NCBI GenBank assembly: GCA_037349105.1
Contig: JAYJMM010000124.1
Location: forward strand, 8,230,001 to 8,294,000
Reading direction: 5' to 3'
Length of the DNA stretch: 64,000 bases
Source of the DNA: Limnomonas spitsbergensis
Taxonomy: Eukaryota; Chlorophyta; Chlorophyceae; Chlamydomonadales
This document shows, piece after piece, positions 36,601 to 47,400 of this stretch. The translations under genes were made by a program, and so were the position numbers. Each line of letters begins with the position of its first letter. Position 1 is the first letter of the stretch. The notes under the pieces were generated by a model, which had not been told where the DNA came from, made no database searches, and saw nothing but the letters and a program-made list of their open reading frames with translations.

Positions 36601-36983
36601 CCGAGAAGCTCCCTTACTTCATCCAGATGAGGCATCAGAGCTGCCAAGCATTGACGCAGCTTGTTTCCCATGCGTCTTAGGCTCTTCGCACTAGACGTCT
36701 TCGTTCCAGAGCTGGGCTCGGACGACGACGAGGCATGCGAGCTGCAACCAACTGGCGGAGACATGGGATGCAGGCTTGACGAATCGGCATGTGCTTTAGG
36801 TTGTAATGTCCACCCTTGTCCCAGAGACCTCGGGCCCAGCACATCCAGTGCCTCTCGCAGTGCCAGGCGGCACTGAAGGACGCTCGATCGAGCCGCAGAT
36901 GCTTGTAGCGCCGTAATAAATAAGCTCTGTTTGCAAGTATCTGTTTCCGCTTCTCTCATTAGCTGCAAGTGCTTGCCAGCCAT
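30690..36983 (-). CDS. RBR-type (RING1-IBR-Rcat) E3 ubiquitin ligase with long repetitive tail
   Basis: Seven exons on the minus strand: 36983-36146, 35800-35754, 35425-35020, 34482-34361, 34036-33932, 32845-32819, 32594-30690; 1,149 residues, every junction in phase. Residues 1-279 are helical and Ser/Leu-rich with no known domain. RING1 starts FQCPICLDDEVHMQDCF and continues STCGHRLCRSC. The IBR holds FKLCPKCGEGVELD, ICPTCNADHCMSCGVDWHEG. Rcat holds FKACPNCGNACQKVS, GCNHVRCAK, then CKCPFCYGCG. The cysteine of GCNH (about residue 508) is the position that accepts ubiquitin as a thioester in this family. Residues from about 545 are Ala/Met/Arg-rich helices followed by tandem repeats. RBR ligases are usually autoinhibited by extra domains, and the unique tail could do this or bind a substrate. 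Confidence 0.93.
30815..31179 (-). repeat. Six 60-bp coding tandem repeats in the RBR tail
   Basis: CCTCAAAAGGAGCA recurs at exact 60-bp spacing (about 30821, 30881, 30941, 31001, 31061, 31121). On the coding strand each unit encodes about 20 residues of the form DEAMVARGSGPAPFEAQGVV. Near-identity at the DNA level suggests recent expansion. Because 60 is a multiple of three, copy number can change without frameshift. Confidence 0.9.
31290..31460 (-). repeat. 48-bp coding tandem repeats in the RBR tail
   Basis: About three and a half units built around CAGCCCAGCTGGGGC encode a 16-residue repeat, IAPAGLYMPDAARQAG. It is a second, independent in-frame array in the same exon. Confidence 0.8.
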
Positions 36984-38456
36984 TGCGATCAATGATTATG
37001 ACACCTTCCGATACCTCTACGTCACAATGCCATGCATTTTTCTCAGGTTCGACAATAACGCCGAGTCACATTTGAGGCATACTAGGTTGTAGCTGTGAGA
37101 ATCGAGACATCATTGTGCAACGATAATCGGATTCTTTGTGTGGGGTCGTATTTGGGCACGTGAACAGAGATGGCCCAATTCCACCTGTCCGGAACTCGAA
37201 AAATAGTGCCAGCTGGACAAAAGTCAATTCCACTAGTGTTCGGGATCGATCGTGTTCGGGATCCTGCCCACCCAGTATCCGTACCCGGCGAGGCATGATT
37301 TTTGCATCGATCTCTATGGGGCCCAATTCCACCTGCGCCTCGCCGGGATTAAGCCCGGTGGCGGGTTTTCTGGTTGGAAACAAATGGCAGGGGAATACGG
37401 CAAATGCAATTCCACTAGAGCATGCGAGATGTTCGGGTACGGGCGAAACCAAATATCTTGGCCTCTTGTCAGAGTTGTCAGAGATTCCACACCCTGACCC
37501 ACGCCACGTCACGGAAGCTACCTGGCAGCTGACCCCAACATGTGCAATGTGCGTATTCTAGCCTCTGCAGACACTCGGGTGCTTTCCTAAAAATTCCAAA
37601 AGATTTCACATGGTTGTCTGATGCAGATTTCAACTCTTTCTTCTTGGGGTGACAGACTGACAGACAGAACGGTTGAAAAGGGCGGAGGGCTAAGTTATTC
37701 CAGGGGTTTGATCCCCTAGTTATTTGGGCAAGAGTATACTTTAGAATTGTAGGGTATCTTGCCGCCACTGCCCTAAGGGCGAATGGAACAGGCGCCCAAA
37801 GGTCTCTGGTTACTGTACAGTGATGAAGCAGCCGTGCTTTGTTTCCTCTGAGGTTACGACGCTTTTCTGTTTCATTTTTTCTTTTCTTTTCTTTTGGAGA
37901 GCCCTCTTCCTTGCCAAGAGACAGTATTTACTGAGCAACATATGAGACTCCGGAAGTCAATGCCAAGTGCCTGCTCTTCTCTAAGGATTTTCACCATATG
38001 ATTGGCTTCAATTTAATTCAAAGATGACGGAAGATGGTGACAGGAAAGGACATGCAGTTCACATGCAGCTTTTACAAGTACCATCGAAATTGGCTAAAGA
38101 AAGCCCATACAGTCCCACAAAGCCCATACTGATGGCAGTCACCAGTACCAAATAAAAGGACGGTTCAGCATCCGCCGATGAGCCAATCCCTCAAACTATT
38201 GAACAACCCATTGCCTCAATCGATAGTAACTAAAAGATAATTTCCCCTAAAATCCGAATGGCTCATGCAGCATTGTGGACGCAATGTTGCATGCCCGAAT
38301 GAATGACACCTCAAGCCTTCCAATGCGACATGGCAACGTTTTTTGTCATGAGAAGAAATAAGAAAAAAGTGTTGGATTCAATTATAAATCCATTATTGAT
38401 ACAAATCAGGGCATGAAGCACCTGAAAGCGCACACAACCTGCCCCTATATCGACAT
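36984..38456. other. Intergenic: RBR promoter and coiled-coil gene 3' flank
   Basis: The start codon of the RBR gene at 36983 and the stop of the giant gene at 38457 bound this region, so the left part should be the RBR promoter. Short imperfect repeats occur: CCCAATTCCACCTG at about 37175 and 37321, CAATTCCACTAG at about 37225 and 37410, and GTTCGGGATC twice at 37239-37263. No exon is supported. Confidence 0.5.
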
Positions 38457-41400
38457 TCAAGGGGAAGGAAAAGCCAGCAGGTCTTCCAGGTCATCCGAGA
38501 CGACGCTGTCTAAGCGGAACCGGCTGCTGCTCACAGCAAGCTTCATCGAAGATTCATCTGCTGCCAGTGAACCCATTCCATCCCAGGCCACAGGTGTATA
38601 GCCGCTGTAGCGAGGTTGAAAGTGGTCATCCACAGGCGCAGCACAGGCACCTGCGCCGCCTTCACTGGCCAGTCTGATCCGCATGTGCCGCACTACGTCC
38701 AGAAGCTGCATGTGGGAGCTGTTCGTGTTGCCCTTGGCTTCAGCAAGGCGTGTGGACGTGCCGCGTGGCTGCAAGTCCTGGCTATGGACGTGGGTCTCAG
38801 GAGCTGAAGGCCGCACAACAGGCCAGCTGGACAGGTTGCACAAGCCCAGTGAAGCAGATGCAAGGGAGACAGCCAATGGAGCACTCTGGTCCAGCTTTCC
38901 GCCCTGCACCTGCATGCACAAGCAGCCATGAAGAGACACTATGAGAGCCCGGTCTTGAGCAGCAGCTTTGGCAGTATGAGACTCAGATTCCGGTCGATGG
39001 AAAAGTCAAGGATGACAGCGAGCACAGGCAAGTCACACATGTGCGGGCAAAAGGAATACACATAAATGGAAATCCGCATCGCTGGTTAATAAACATGAGG
39101 AAACACACACACAGGCTGTGCCGCATGCTCCCCAGCAAGCCGCGCCCAGGCTGCTACACCGTGTTTCTCACCTTCAGACTGGATGCACAGACCATGCCTT
39201 GCCTCAGCAGTGCCTCTGCCGCCTCACTCCCCCGAGTGGGTGGGATGCCTGGACGTCCTTCTGCCTCTCTATGGCTAACCAGCTGCTGTACAGGGCAGAT
39301 CCCTCCCCCTTGCGGCGGCTGGGATGCCTGCATGGCAGCCTTGTGGCAAGCCTTGAGAAGCCGCGCCAGCTGCTTGTCCACAGACTCCCAGAACACCCTG
39401 AACGCCGGCACAAACTCCTGCCCTGGACCGCAACCGCTCGAAGCAGCCTTGGACGCCCCCATGCCAGCCTTTGCATCGGGCCCTGTAGCGAGGGGCTGGC
39501 CAGCCTGGAGCTTCCCTTCAAAGCTCGTGGCCTTGCTGCGCCCGTAAGCCATCACCTTGACCACCTTGCCCTCGAGCGCCCGCAGCTCCCCCGCTGCAGC
39601 ACCATGAAGCGCCTTGAACGCCCGCCCCTCCAGCTGCAGCTTGGTGCAGAGCTTGGCCTCAGCGTCCGCTCTGGCCTGCCCCTGCGTCTGAAGCTGGCTG
39701 TCAGCTGCAGCCGTCTGCTGTTGTTGTAGGATCAGCAGCGCCCCCTGCAGGTCTGAGCAGGCCTGCCGGGCCTGTGACGCTGCAGCAGAGGCGGCCTCGC
39801 AGCTGCCCCGCACCCCGGGATCCCGCTCACACAGCGCAGCGAGCATGCTTGATGCACCCTCCAGGCGCCCTGATGTGACCTGAAGCGTGCGGGCCAGGTC
39901 CAGCCCCTGCACTGCAGCATGCAGCACCTGCTTCGCCTCGGCAGCGCCCGTCAAAAGACTTGCACGCATGTCGTACACCTCCTCCAGCTCAGCTGCAACG
40001 GCCTCCTTGGCTGCTTCAAAGCGCGCACGCTCTGCCTCGAGCTCCGTCTTCAGCGCTCCGAGGCTGGACCTTGCCGCCTCCACCTCCTGCCGGCCCGCGG
40101 CCCTTGCTGCCTGCACCTCAGTCGTCAGCTCAGCCAGGCGGGCCTCTGCAGCATCCGCCGCTGCTGAGGCAGCTGTCGACCTCGCCTGGGCAGCCTGCCA
40201 CCTGACCTCCTCCGCACTAGCTGCCGTCTGATGCTGGGCAATCAGCAGCTGCAACGTCAGGAGGTTCTGCTGAAGCTGGTCGGCGTGCCGCGCGCCGCTC
40301 ACAGGTTGCCCCAGCCTCTGACGGTCCTTGACTGGAACGGTGTCGGCGTCATCTGAGAAGCTGCTGCTGCTGTCATCGTCGGTGCCCAATAAGGCACACA
40401 CTTTCGAACGCGCCGCCCTCTGCTCCCGCCTGCTGACCCTGCTCAGCCGCCCCTCGGCAGCCCCGCGTCTATTCCGGAGGACAGCGCTTGGATCCGCTGT
40501 CAGCTGTGCCTGGCATCCGACATCCTTAAGTGAGCCCCAGAGGCTCCTGCGAGCTGCCTGCTGCAAGCCCCCCTCGTAGGACAAGGCCGTCTGCACGCTG
40601 CAGGTCACGGATAGACGGCGCTTCAGCTGGGCAGCGGTGGCAGCAGCAGCGGAGGCGGCCTCAACCCTGTCCAATCGATCAGCCAGGTGCCGGGCGCCAT
40701 CCTCTGCTGCCCCGAGAGCCTCCTGCAGCTGGGAGATGAACTCGGCAGCGTCGGCTTGAGCTTGCTCGGCCAGCTGCAGCTGATGATGTAGCTGGGGAAG
40801 CTCGTAGGCTGCTGACTCGCGGGCCTTAAAGAGCGCCTCCAGGTCCCGCTCCAGGTTCCCAACGGCAAACTCCTGCTCCGCCCGCTCTGCCTCCAAACCC
40901 TCCACGGTGTGCTGCAGCTCTTCCAGGTGTGCCTGAAGCTCGTCGCCCCTCTCACACAGCATATCCCGCTCCCCCCGCAAAAGGTCATACTGTGATTGCA
41001 GATCTGCGTGCTGCCCAGCTTCTCCGGCCGCTGTCGCTGCCTGCGCATCCATCTGCAGTGTCAGCGCCGCCAGCGCCCGCTGGAGCTCATCCGTCGCCTG
41101 CTTCCCCGCCTGCCCCAGCGCCGTGCGGACCGCCATGACCGCCATCTCATGCTCTTGCTCCCGACGGAGCAGATCCGACTTGACTGCAGCCAGCTCGTGG
41201 GCCGCTTGCCCCCGGGCGAAGTCTGACTCCGAGCTCTGGCATTGCTGCTGCTCCTGAACCTGCCTCAGGCTCACCAAGTGGCGCTCCTCCCTGGCAGCGG
41301 ACTCCTCCTGCACAAGCCTCAGCCCTGCCTGGCAGCCCACGAGCTCCGACCTGCAACTGTCCAGCTCCATCCGCATGCTCTCAAGCTCTACCTTGCAGCT

Positions 41401-44400
41401 GATCAGCTCTGTCCGGCCGCCCTCCAGCGCTGCCTTGCAGTTGTCAAGCTCTGTTACCTTTCTCTTGAGCTCCCTCGAGCTGCCCTCCAGCACTGCCTTG
41501 CAGCTTTCAAGCCCGGCTACCGCTGCTGAGAGCTCTGCCCGGCTGCCCTCCACATCTTTCCGGCAGCTCACTAGCTCTTTCCTGTACCTGTCAAGCTCTG
41601 CCTGTCTACATTCCAGCTCTTTCTGGCTGCCATCCAGGGCTAACATGCAGCTCTCAAGCTCTGTCTTGCAGCCAGTAAGCTCGGTCTGGCTGCCCTCCAG
41701 GTCTGTTCGGCAAACGTCAAGCTCCATCTGCAGGCCCTCAAGCTCTGTCTTGAATCTACTTAGCTCTGATTGGCTGCACTGGAGCTCTGTCTGGCTGCCG
41801 ATCAGCTCTGCCCTGCACTTCTCCAGCTCTGCTACAGAATATGAGAGCTCCGCCTGGCTGCCCTCCAGCTCTACCCTGCAGCTCTTCAGCTCTGACACAG
41901 AGCAGGAGAGCTCCCGCAACAGCTTGTCGTTGTCCGCGAGCCTGTGGTTTGTATGAAGCTTATGGCTGGCCTGCTGCTCCGCCTCTGACGTTGCTTGCAG
42001 CAGCTGGCCCTCAAGCAAGCGGGCAAGCCCTTGTGCCTCAGATAGCTGGGTCTGTAGCAGGGCAATCTCCTGTACTGTTTGAGAATCACGCTGCTGCTGC
42101 TGCTGCTTCAGGTCCTGGTTGTCCTGTTGCAGCCCTTGGGACTGCTCCTGCAACACCTGGTTTTGCTGTTGCAGCTCCCCGAACTGCTGTTGCATCTCCT
42201 GGATTTTCTGTTGGAACTCAAGGTGTTGCATCTCTCGCTCCTGCTGCTCCAGCATCTGGTTTTGTGCCTGCAGTTCCTGGTGTTGCGTCTGCAGGTCCTG
42301 GCATTGCAGCTGTGACAACTGGTGTTGCTGTTCCAGTTTCTGGTGTTGCTGCTCCAGCTCCTGGTGTTGCTGCTCCAGCTCCTGGTGTTGCTGTTCCAGC
42401 TTCTGGTGTTGCTGTTCCAGCTCCTGATGTTGCTGCTCCAGCTCCTGGTGTAGCTGCACCATATTTTGGTGTTGCTGCTCCAGCTCCTGGTGTTGCTGCT
42501 CAGTGGGACTTGATGCACACACTCCTGGCTGCTCATTATCATCATGGGAGCCTGAACTTGTCTGCAGTCTAACCTCCAGCGCCTGCTTGCACGAGATCGC
42601 AGCATCGCGAGCTCGCACCGCCGCCTCGAGCCGTGTCGTGACTAGCGCCGTCTCTACGCGACCAGCAGTGACAGCAGCCTCGGCAGCATGCAGGCGTCTC
42701 AGCAGCATGCTAAGGTCCTCCTCATGCGCCTTGGCTCCTCCCCGAGGCTCCTCCGCAGCAGAGGGGCCGTCCGCCGGCGAGGAGGCCGCCAAGGCATCGG
42801 CATGCCTTACAGCCAGACCCATCAGCGGCCTCTGACCATCTGCTGCCAACCCTTGGCTGTCGCTGGGCCCAGCCGCTACCGCAGAGAGGCTCCTCTGTGC
42901 ATGGTCTATCCTCAAACCCTGCAGCTCGGCATGCAGTGCCTCAAATCTACCCTGCAGCTGCAAGTGCTTGCATCGCATCGAGTCGAGGTCGGCCATTAAG
43001 CGGCACGCATCGGCCTCCAGCTGCCCGGCGCGCCACTCGGCCTGCACACGGGAGGACTCAGCTGCAGCGGCACGGGCAGCCTCGGACACCAGCTGCTGCT
43101 CCTGGGACAGGCAGCGAGCGCGCTCGCGGCTGCTGCTGCGCTCGACATCCTGGAGCTTGACCTGGAGCTGAACCATGTCTTGCAGAGCCTATAAGGGTAA
43201 TAAGGGGGGTTGATCAGGAGGAGGGGAGGAGAGGAGAGGGGAGGGGAGCACAGACTGAGGAACAGAGTGGTTGACCGGGAGAGGGAGAGAGGAGGGGAGT
43301 GAAGCACAGACTGTGGAATGGAGAGGTGGAGTGAAGAGGAGAATTGGTTGAGAAGGTGGGAATGACTTAAATGCTGATCAAAGGCTGGGTAACAGATCAG
43401 AGTGGCAGGCAGGCAAAGCTGCACTGTTCATACAAGACATATATCTGGTTTGTGACCACACAGTACCGTACTACCTCAGGACGCAAAGAGCCTTACGAGC
43501 GTTCCAGGCTTTCAGATCTTATCAAGGAGGAAGATAAGGAGCGGAGTCCTCTTTGAGCTGGTGTACATAAAGGCCCTGGTGGTGTTTGCAGGGTTCCCTA
43601 GTGCCATTGGCGAATGGAGCCCTGCATAGTGTCACTGCAGAATCATAAACACAAACAGCCCAGCATGACAGAGGGAGCCTCACAGACACGTCACAATCCA
43701 CAGCACACACCCACCTCCTGCAGGCTGGCTTCAGCCTGCTGCTCCAAAGCCTCTGCCATTGCAATTGCCAGCTTACAGCTGTTCTCACGCTCCTCCGACA
43801 GCGCCTGCAGGGCCTGCAGCTCTGCTCGGGTCTCACGCAGGTCCTGCCCCAGTGCTGAGGCCTGGCTCTGCAGCCTGGTGACAAGCCGCAGCGTCAGAGC
43901 AGCTGCAGAGGGAGAAGTTAATGAGCTGGATCCGGCATTCCTGCTGGCTGGTGTCAGATGCTGCTGTTGCTGCTGCTGTGCTGGGGAGCAGGAGGATGCC
44001 ATGGGGTGGTCATTCAGCTTATCAGAGGCCTCCTCAGATCTCAGGCCATCGAGGCCCTGAAGGACGATTTCGATCTGCAAGACAGAAGTGACAAGCAGGC
44101 TCAGGTGCTGGCAAATCAAACTATTGAGAGTCTTCGCAGCATCAGGTTTGGCCATGCTTAAGCCCCGGGGCGTCGAATCTAAAAGGAAAAAATGGTTTGT
44201 GACCTCGACGTCGTTAGGGGTGACATTGAAACACATAGCCTCTGAACACATGAAGGCAGGACAATGACATTGAGTGAACAGCTGGAATCTGTATATTTAA
44301 ATTTGTTTCATATCCTACTCAGCAATGTCTGCACCTGCTGACTCAGCCCCTCCACCCCAGCCAGAGCAGCTGCGTGCTCCTCTTGCAGCAGTTGCAGTGC

Positions 44401-47400
44401 CTCCTGCTCTGCGACCGCCTCCTCGGCCCGCTGCTGCCTCTGCCGCTCCTGCTCCTCTGTGGCCTCTTCGTACGCCTGCAGGCGCTCCTCCTCGCCCTCG
44501 ACCAGGTCCCGCAGCTCCGCCAAGCGCTCGGCTGCTGCAGAGAGGCTGGAGGCCAGTTCCTCCTCTTTAGCCACAGCAGCCTCGACAAGCTGCTCATGAC
44601 GGAGCTGCAGGGCCTCGGACCGTAGCCTTGACTGGAGCTCCTCATCAGCTGCAGATGCCAGGCGCAGGGCCGCCTCCCCCTCCGTCTCCCGCAGGCTGTC
44701 TAAGACCTGCTGCCGCTCCACCACAGCAGACGCAAGCTCAGTGTCCGCCCCCACAAGCTCTGCTTGCACATCAGCCAGCCGGTCCCGTGTCTGCGCCGCA
44801 TCAGATGCAGCAGACACAAGCTCGGCGTCAACTCGCTCAAGATCCGCCTGCACCTCGGCCAGCCGCTCCCGCGCCTGCGCCTCATCCGCCACGACCGCCG
44901 CCAGCTTGGCCCGCAGGCGCCGCTCCTGCTCGCGCAACTCCGAGACCGCGAGCTCCAGTGCCCTCTGATCAGCAGTGGCCACCACAGGAGTGCCTCCCTG
45001 ATCCAACATTGATCGGTGTCGATCGTCAGCTTGCTGCAGCTTGGCCCACAGCTTGTCCATTTCTGCGCGCGAGGCATCACTCGATGCCCGCATACGCTCC
45101 GCCTCAGCCAGCGCTGCAACCAGTCGGTCCCCTAGCTGCTCCGCACCCGCTTTGCTTGCTTCCAGCAGCACCCAGGCATCCCCAGCCTCCTTCCCAGCCG
45201 CCTCAGCGCCACTCCTCAGATTGTCAGCTTCGGCCTGGCTGCCTTGGAGTGTGCCTCTGAGATCTGAGATCTGGACTCTGTGTTCCTCTGCTACGAGCCT
45301 GGCTTCAGACGCCTCTTGCTCAGCCTCCACGGCTCTGTGCTGCATAGCCAACAGCCGCGACTCAGCCTCCTTAGTCACCGCCTGGACCTCCTGAGCCAGA
45401 ATCTGCCTCTGGATCCTTGCAGCTTCCTCTTGGATCCTTATAGCTTCTCCCTGAGTCCTGGCAGCTTCCTGCAACTGGCCCTCAGCTTCCGAACGTTGCC
45501 GCCTGGCAAGCTCCAGCTCCTGGCAAGCCTCCTGCAGCCGCGCCTGCAGCCTGGCGACCTCCTGTCCATGCAGCGCAGCCTCCTGCTGCATCTTGAGCTG
45601 TTCAGATGCACCCAGCAGCACCTCATGCTGCCCCAGCCGTACCACCTCCGCCTGAGCAGCAGCCAGGAGAGCCCTTTGGCGCTGCACCTCGACATCCGCA
45701 GAGGCCAGCGAATCCGTTAGGCGCCGCAGCTCTTGACGGTGGAGCGCCTGCTGGCACTCAGCTGCCGCCGCAGCAGCCGCTCGGGCATCAGCCAGCTCAG
45801 CCTTGAGGCGGGCGAAATGCCCCTCAGCCGCCCCTGCCGCTGCTGTGCGCACCTCGGCCAGCTCAGCCTTAAGACGGCCTGCATGCCCCTCGGCCGCCGC
45901 CAGACGTTCCAGCAGGCCCGCGTGAGCCGAGGCAGCAGTCTGCACCTCTGCCCTGAGCCTGATCACGTCAGCCTTAGCCAGCTCCTGGGCCTCCTCTTCC
46001 AGGCGACGGGCATGCGGGGACGGCCCGCTGCGGTGCTCCCTCAAAGCCTCTGCATGAGCCCGGAGCTTAGCGACTGCCTCCTCGAGGCCCTGCAGCTCAC
46101 CTAAATGGTGCACAGCAGGAACGTGTGTGCAGGTTGCTGTATTAGTGGGGCATAGCAACCGCAGCAGGGGTAGCAGCGTATATGCTCTATAATATGCCAG
46201 GACCGAACTACTGAGGCACACAAAAGTGAAAAGCGTTTGGAACTGTTTGGTTTCAATCTTCTAATACCGGTAAACAAGGGTACGGGTGATACTTATAATT
46301 TAGACCAAGATATGACTCCATAATGGGCATGGTAATCCTGCATAACTCAACGCCTTCACTTTCTGCTCTTGCTTTGGTGCTCCCACCTGATAGCTGTGCC
46401 GCGGTCCGCTTGGTTGTGGCCAGCCGGCTCTCCTCGGCTGCCTTGCTGCTCAACACCTCTTGCAGTTCCTGCCTGGCCTGCCTCAACAGCTGCTGCTGTC
46501 CATCAATATCACGCTTGCCTAGCCAGCACACACACGGGCGCATGCAGCAGAGTCAAAAATACAACAATCCAAAATACCACTGGTTGCGGAATAACTGATT
46601 GCCAACCAGTCATTTGCTCCAGGCACACCAGTCACGTATGCAGCAAGGCAGCGAGTCCATATAGCCCCCAAAATTCGGTGGGTTGAGCGTATGGAAGTGT
46701 GTGAGACATGGGTAGATGTGCCCTCACATGCCCTCCTTTCCCAATGCTTTCAACTTGCTCTTCCTGCTTCCTTCCCCACCCACCTCCCGGCTCCCGCTCT
46801 TTGCCCTGCCTGCTTCCTTCACCACTTAGCCACCCACCTTGCCCTGCCTGCTTCCTTCTCCACTTAGCCCACCCACCTTGCCCTGCCTGCTTCCTTCTCC
46901 ACTTCGCCCACCCACCTTGCCCTGCCTGCTTCCTTCTCCACTCAGCCCACCCTCCTTGCCCTGTCTGCTTCCTTTTCCACTCAGCCCACCCACCTTGCTC
47001 TGCCTGCTTCCTTCACCACTTAGCCCACCCACCTTGACCTGTCTGCTTCCTTCTCCACTCAGCCCACCCACCTTGCTCTGCCTGCTTCCTTCACCACTCA
47101 GCCCACCCACCTTGCCCTGCCTGCTTCCTTCTCCACTCAGCCCACCCACCTTGCCCTGTCTGCTTCCTTCTCCACTTAGCCCACCCACCTTGCTCTGCCT
47201 GCTGCCTGACCTGCTGCAGCTCCTGTATCACTCCGTCGTGATCCTGCTTGGCCGCCAGGCTACGCTGCCGCAGCTGCCGCTGCTCCTCCTCCAACTCGGT
47301 GCTCAAAGCACTTTGGCGGGAGGCCTGCAGACATGTGACACAGGGGGCGCATGAATGAATGCATCCTGGTGCTTGGCAGGCCAGACTAAACCGCAATTGA

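Noticed and set aside
41375..42572. Plus-strand Ser-, Ala- or Cys-rich open frames
   Set aside because: Antisense shadows of the repetitive coiled-coil exon; composition simply mirrors CTG/CAG-rich coding sequence.
43200..43350. Purine-rich GAGGAGAGG repeats
   Set aside because: Intronic low complexity only.
46826..47188. Minus-strand open frame of 120 codons with a 13-residue repeat
   Set aside because: It exists because 39 bp is a multiple of three. The frame that continues from the upstream exon is a different one and meets a stop at about 47091, so this long frame is not treated as a protein.
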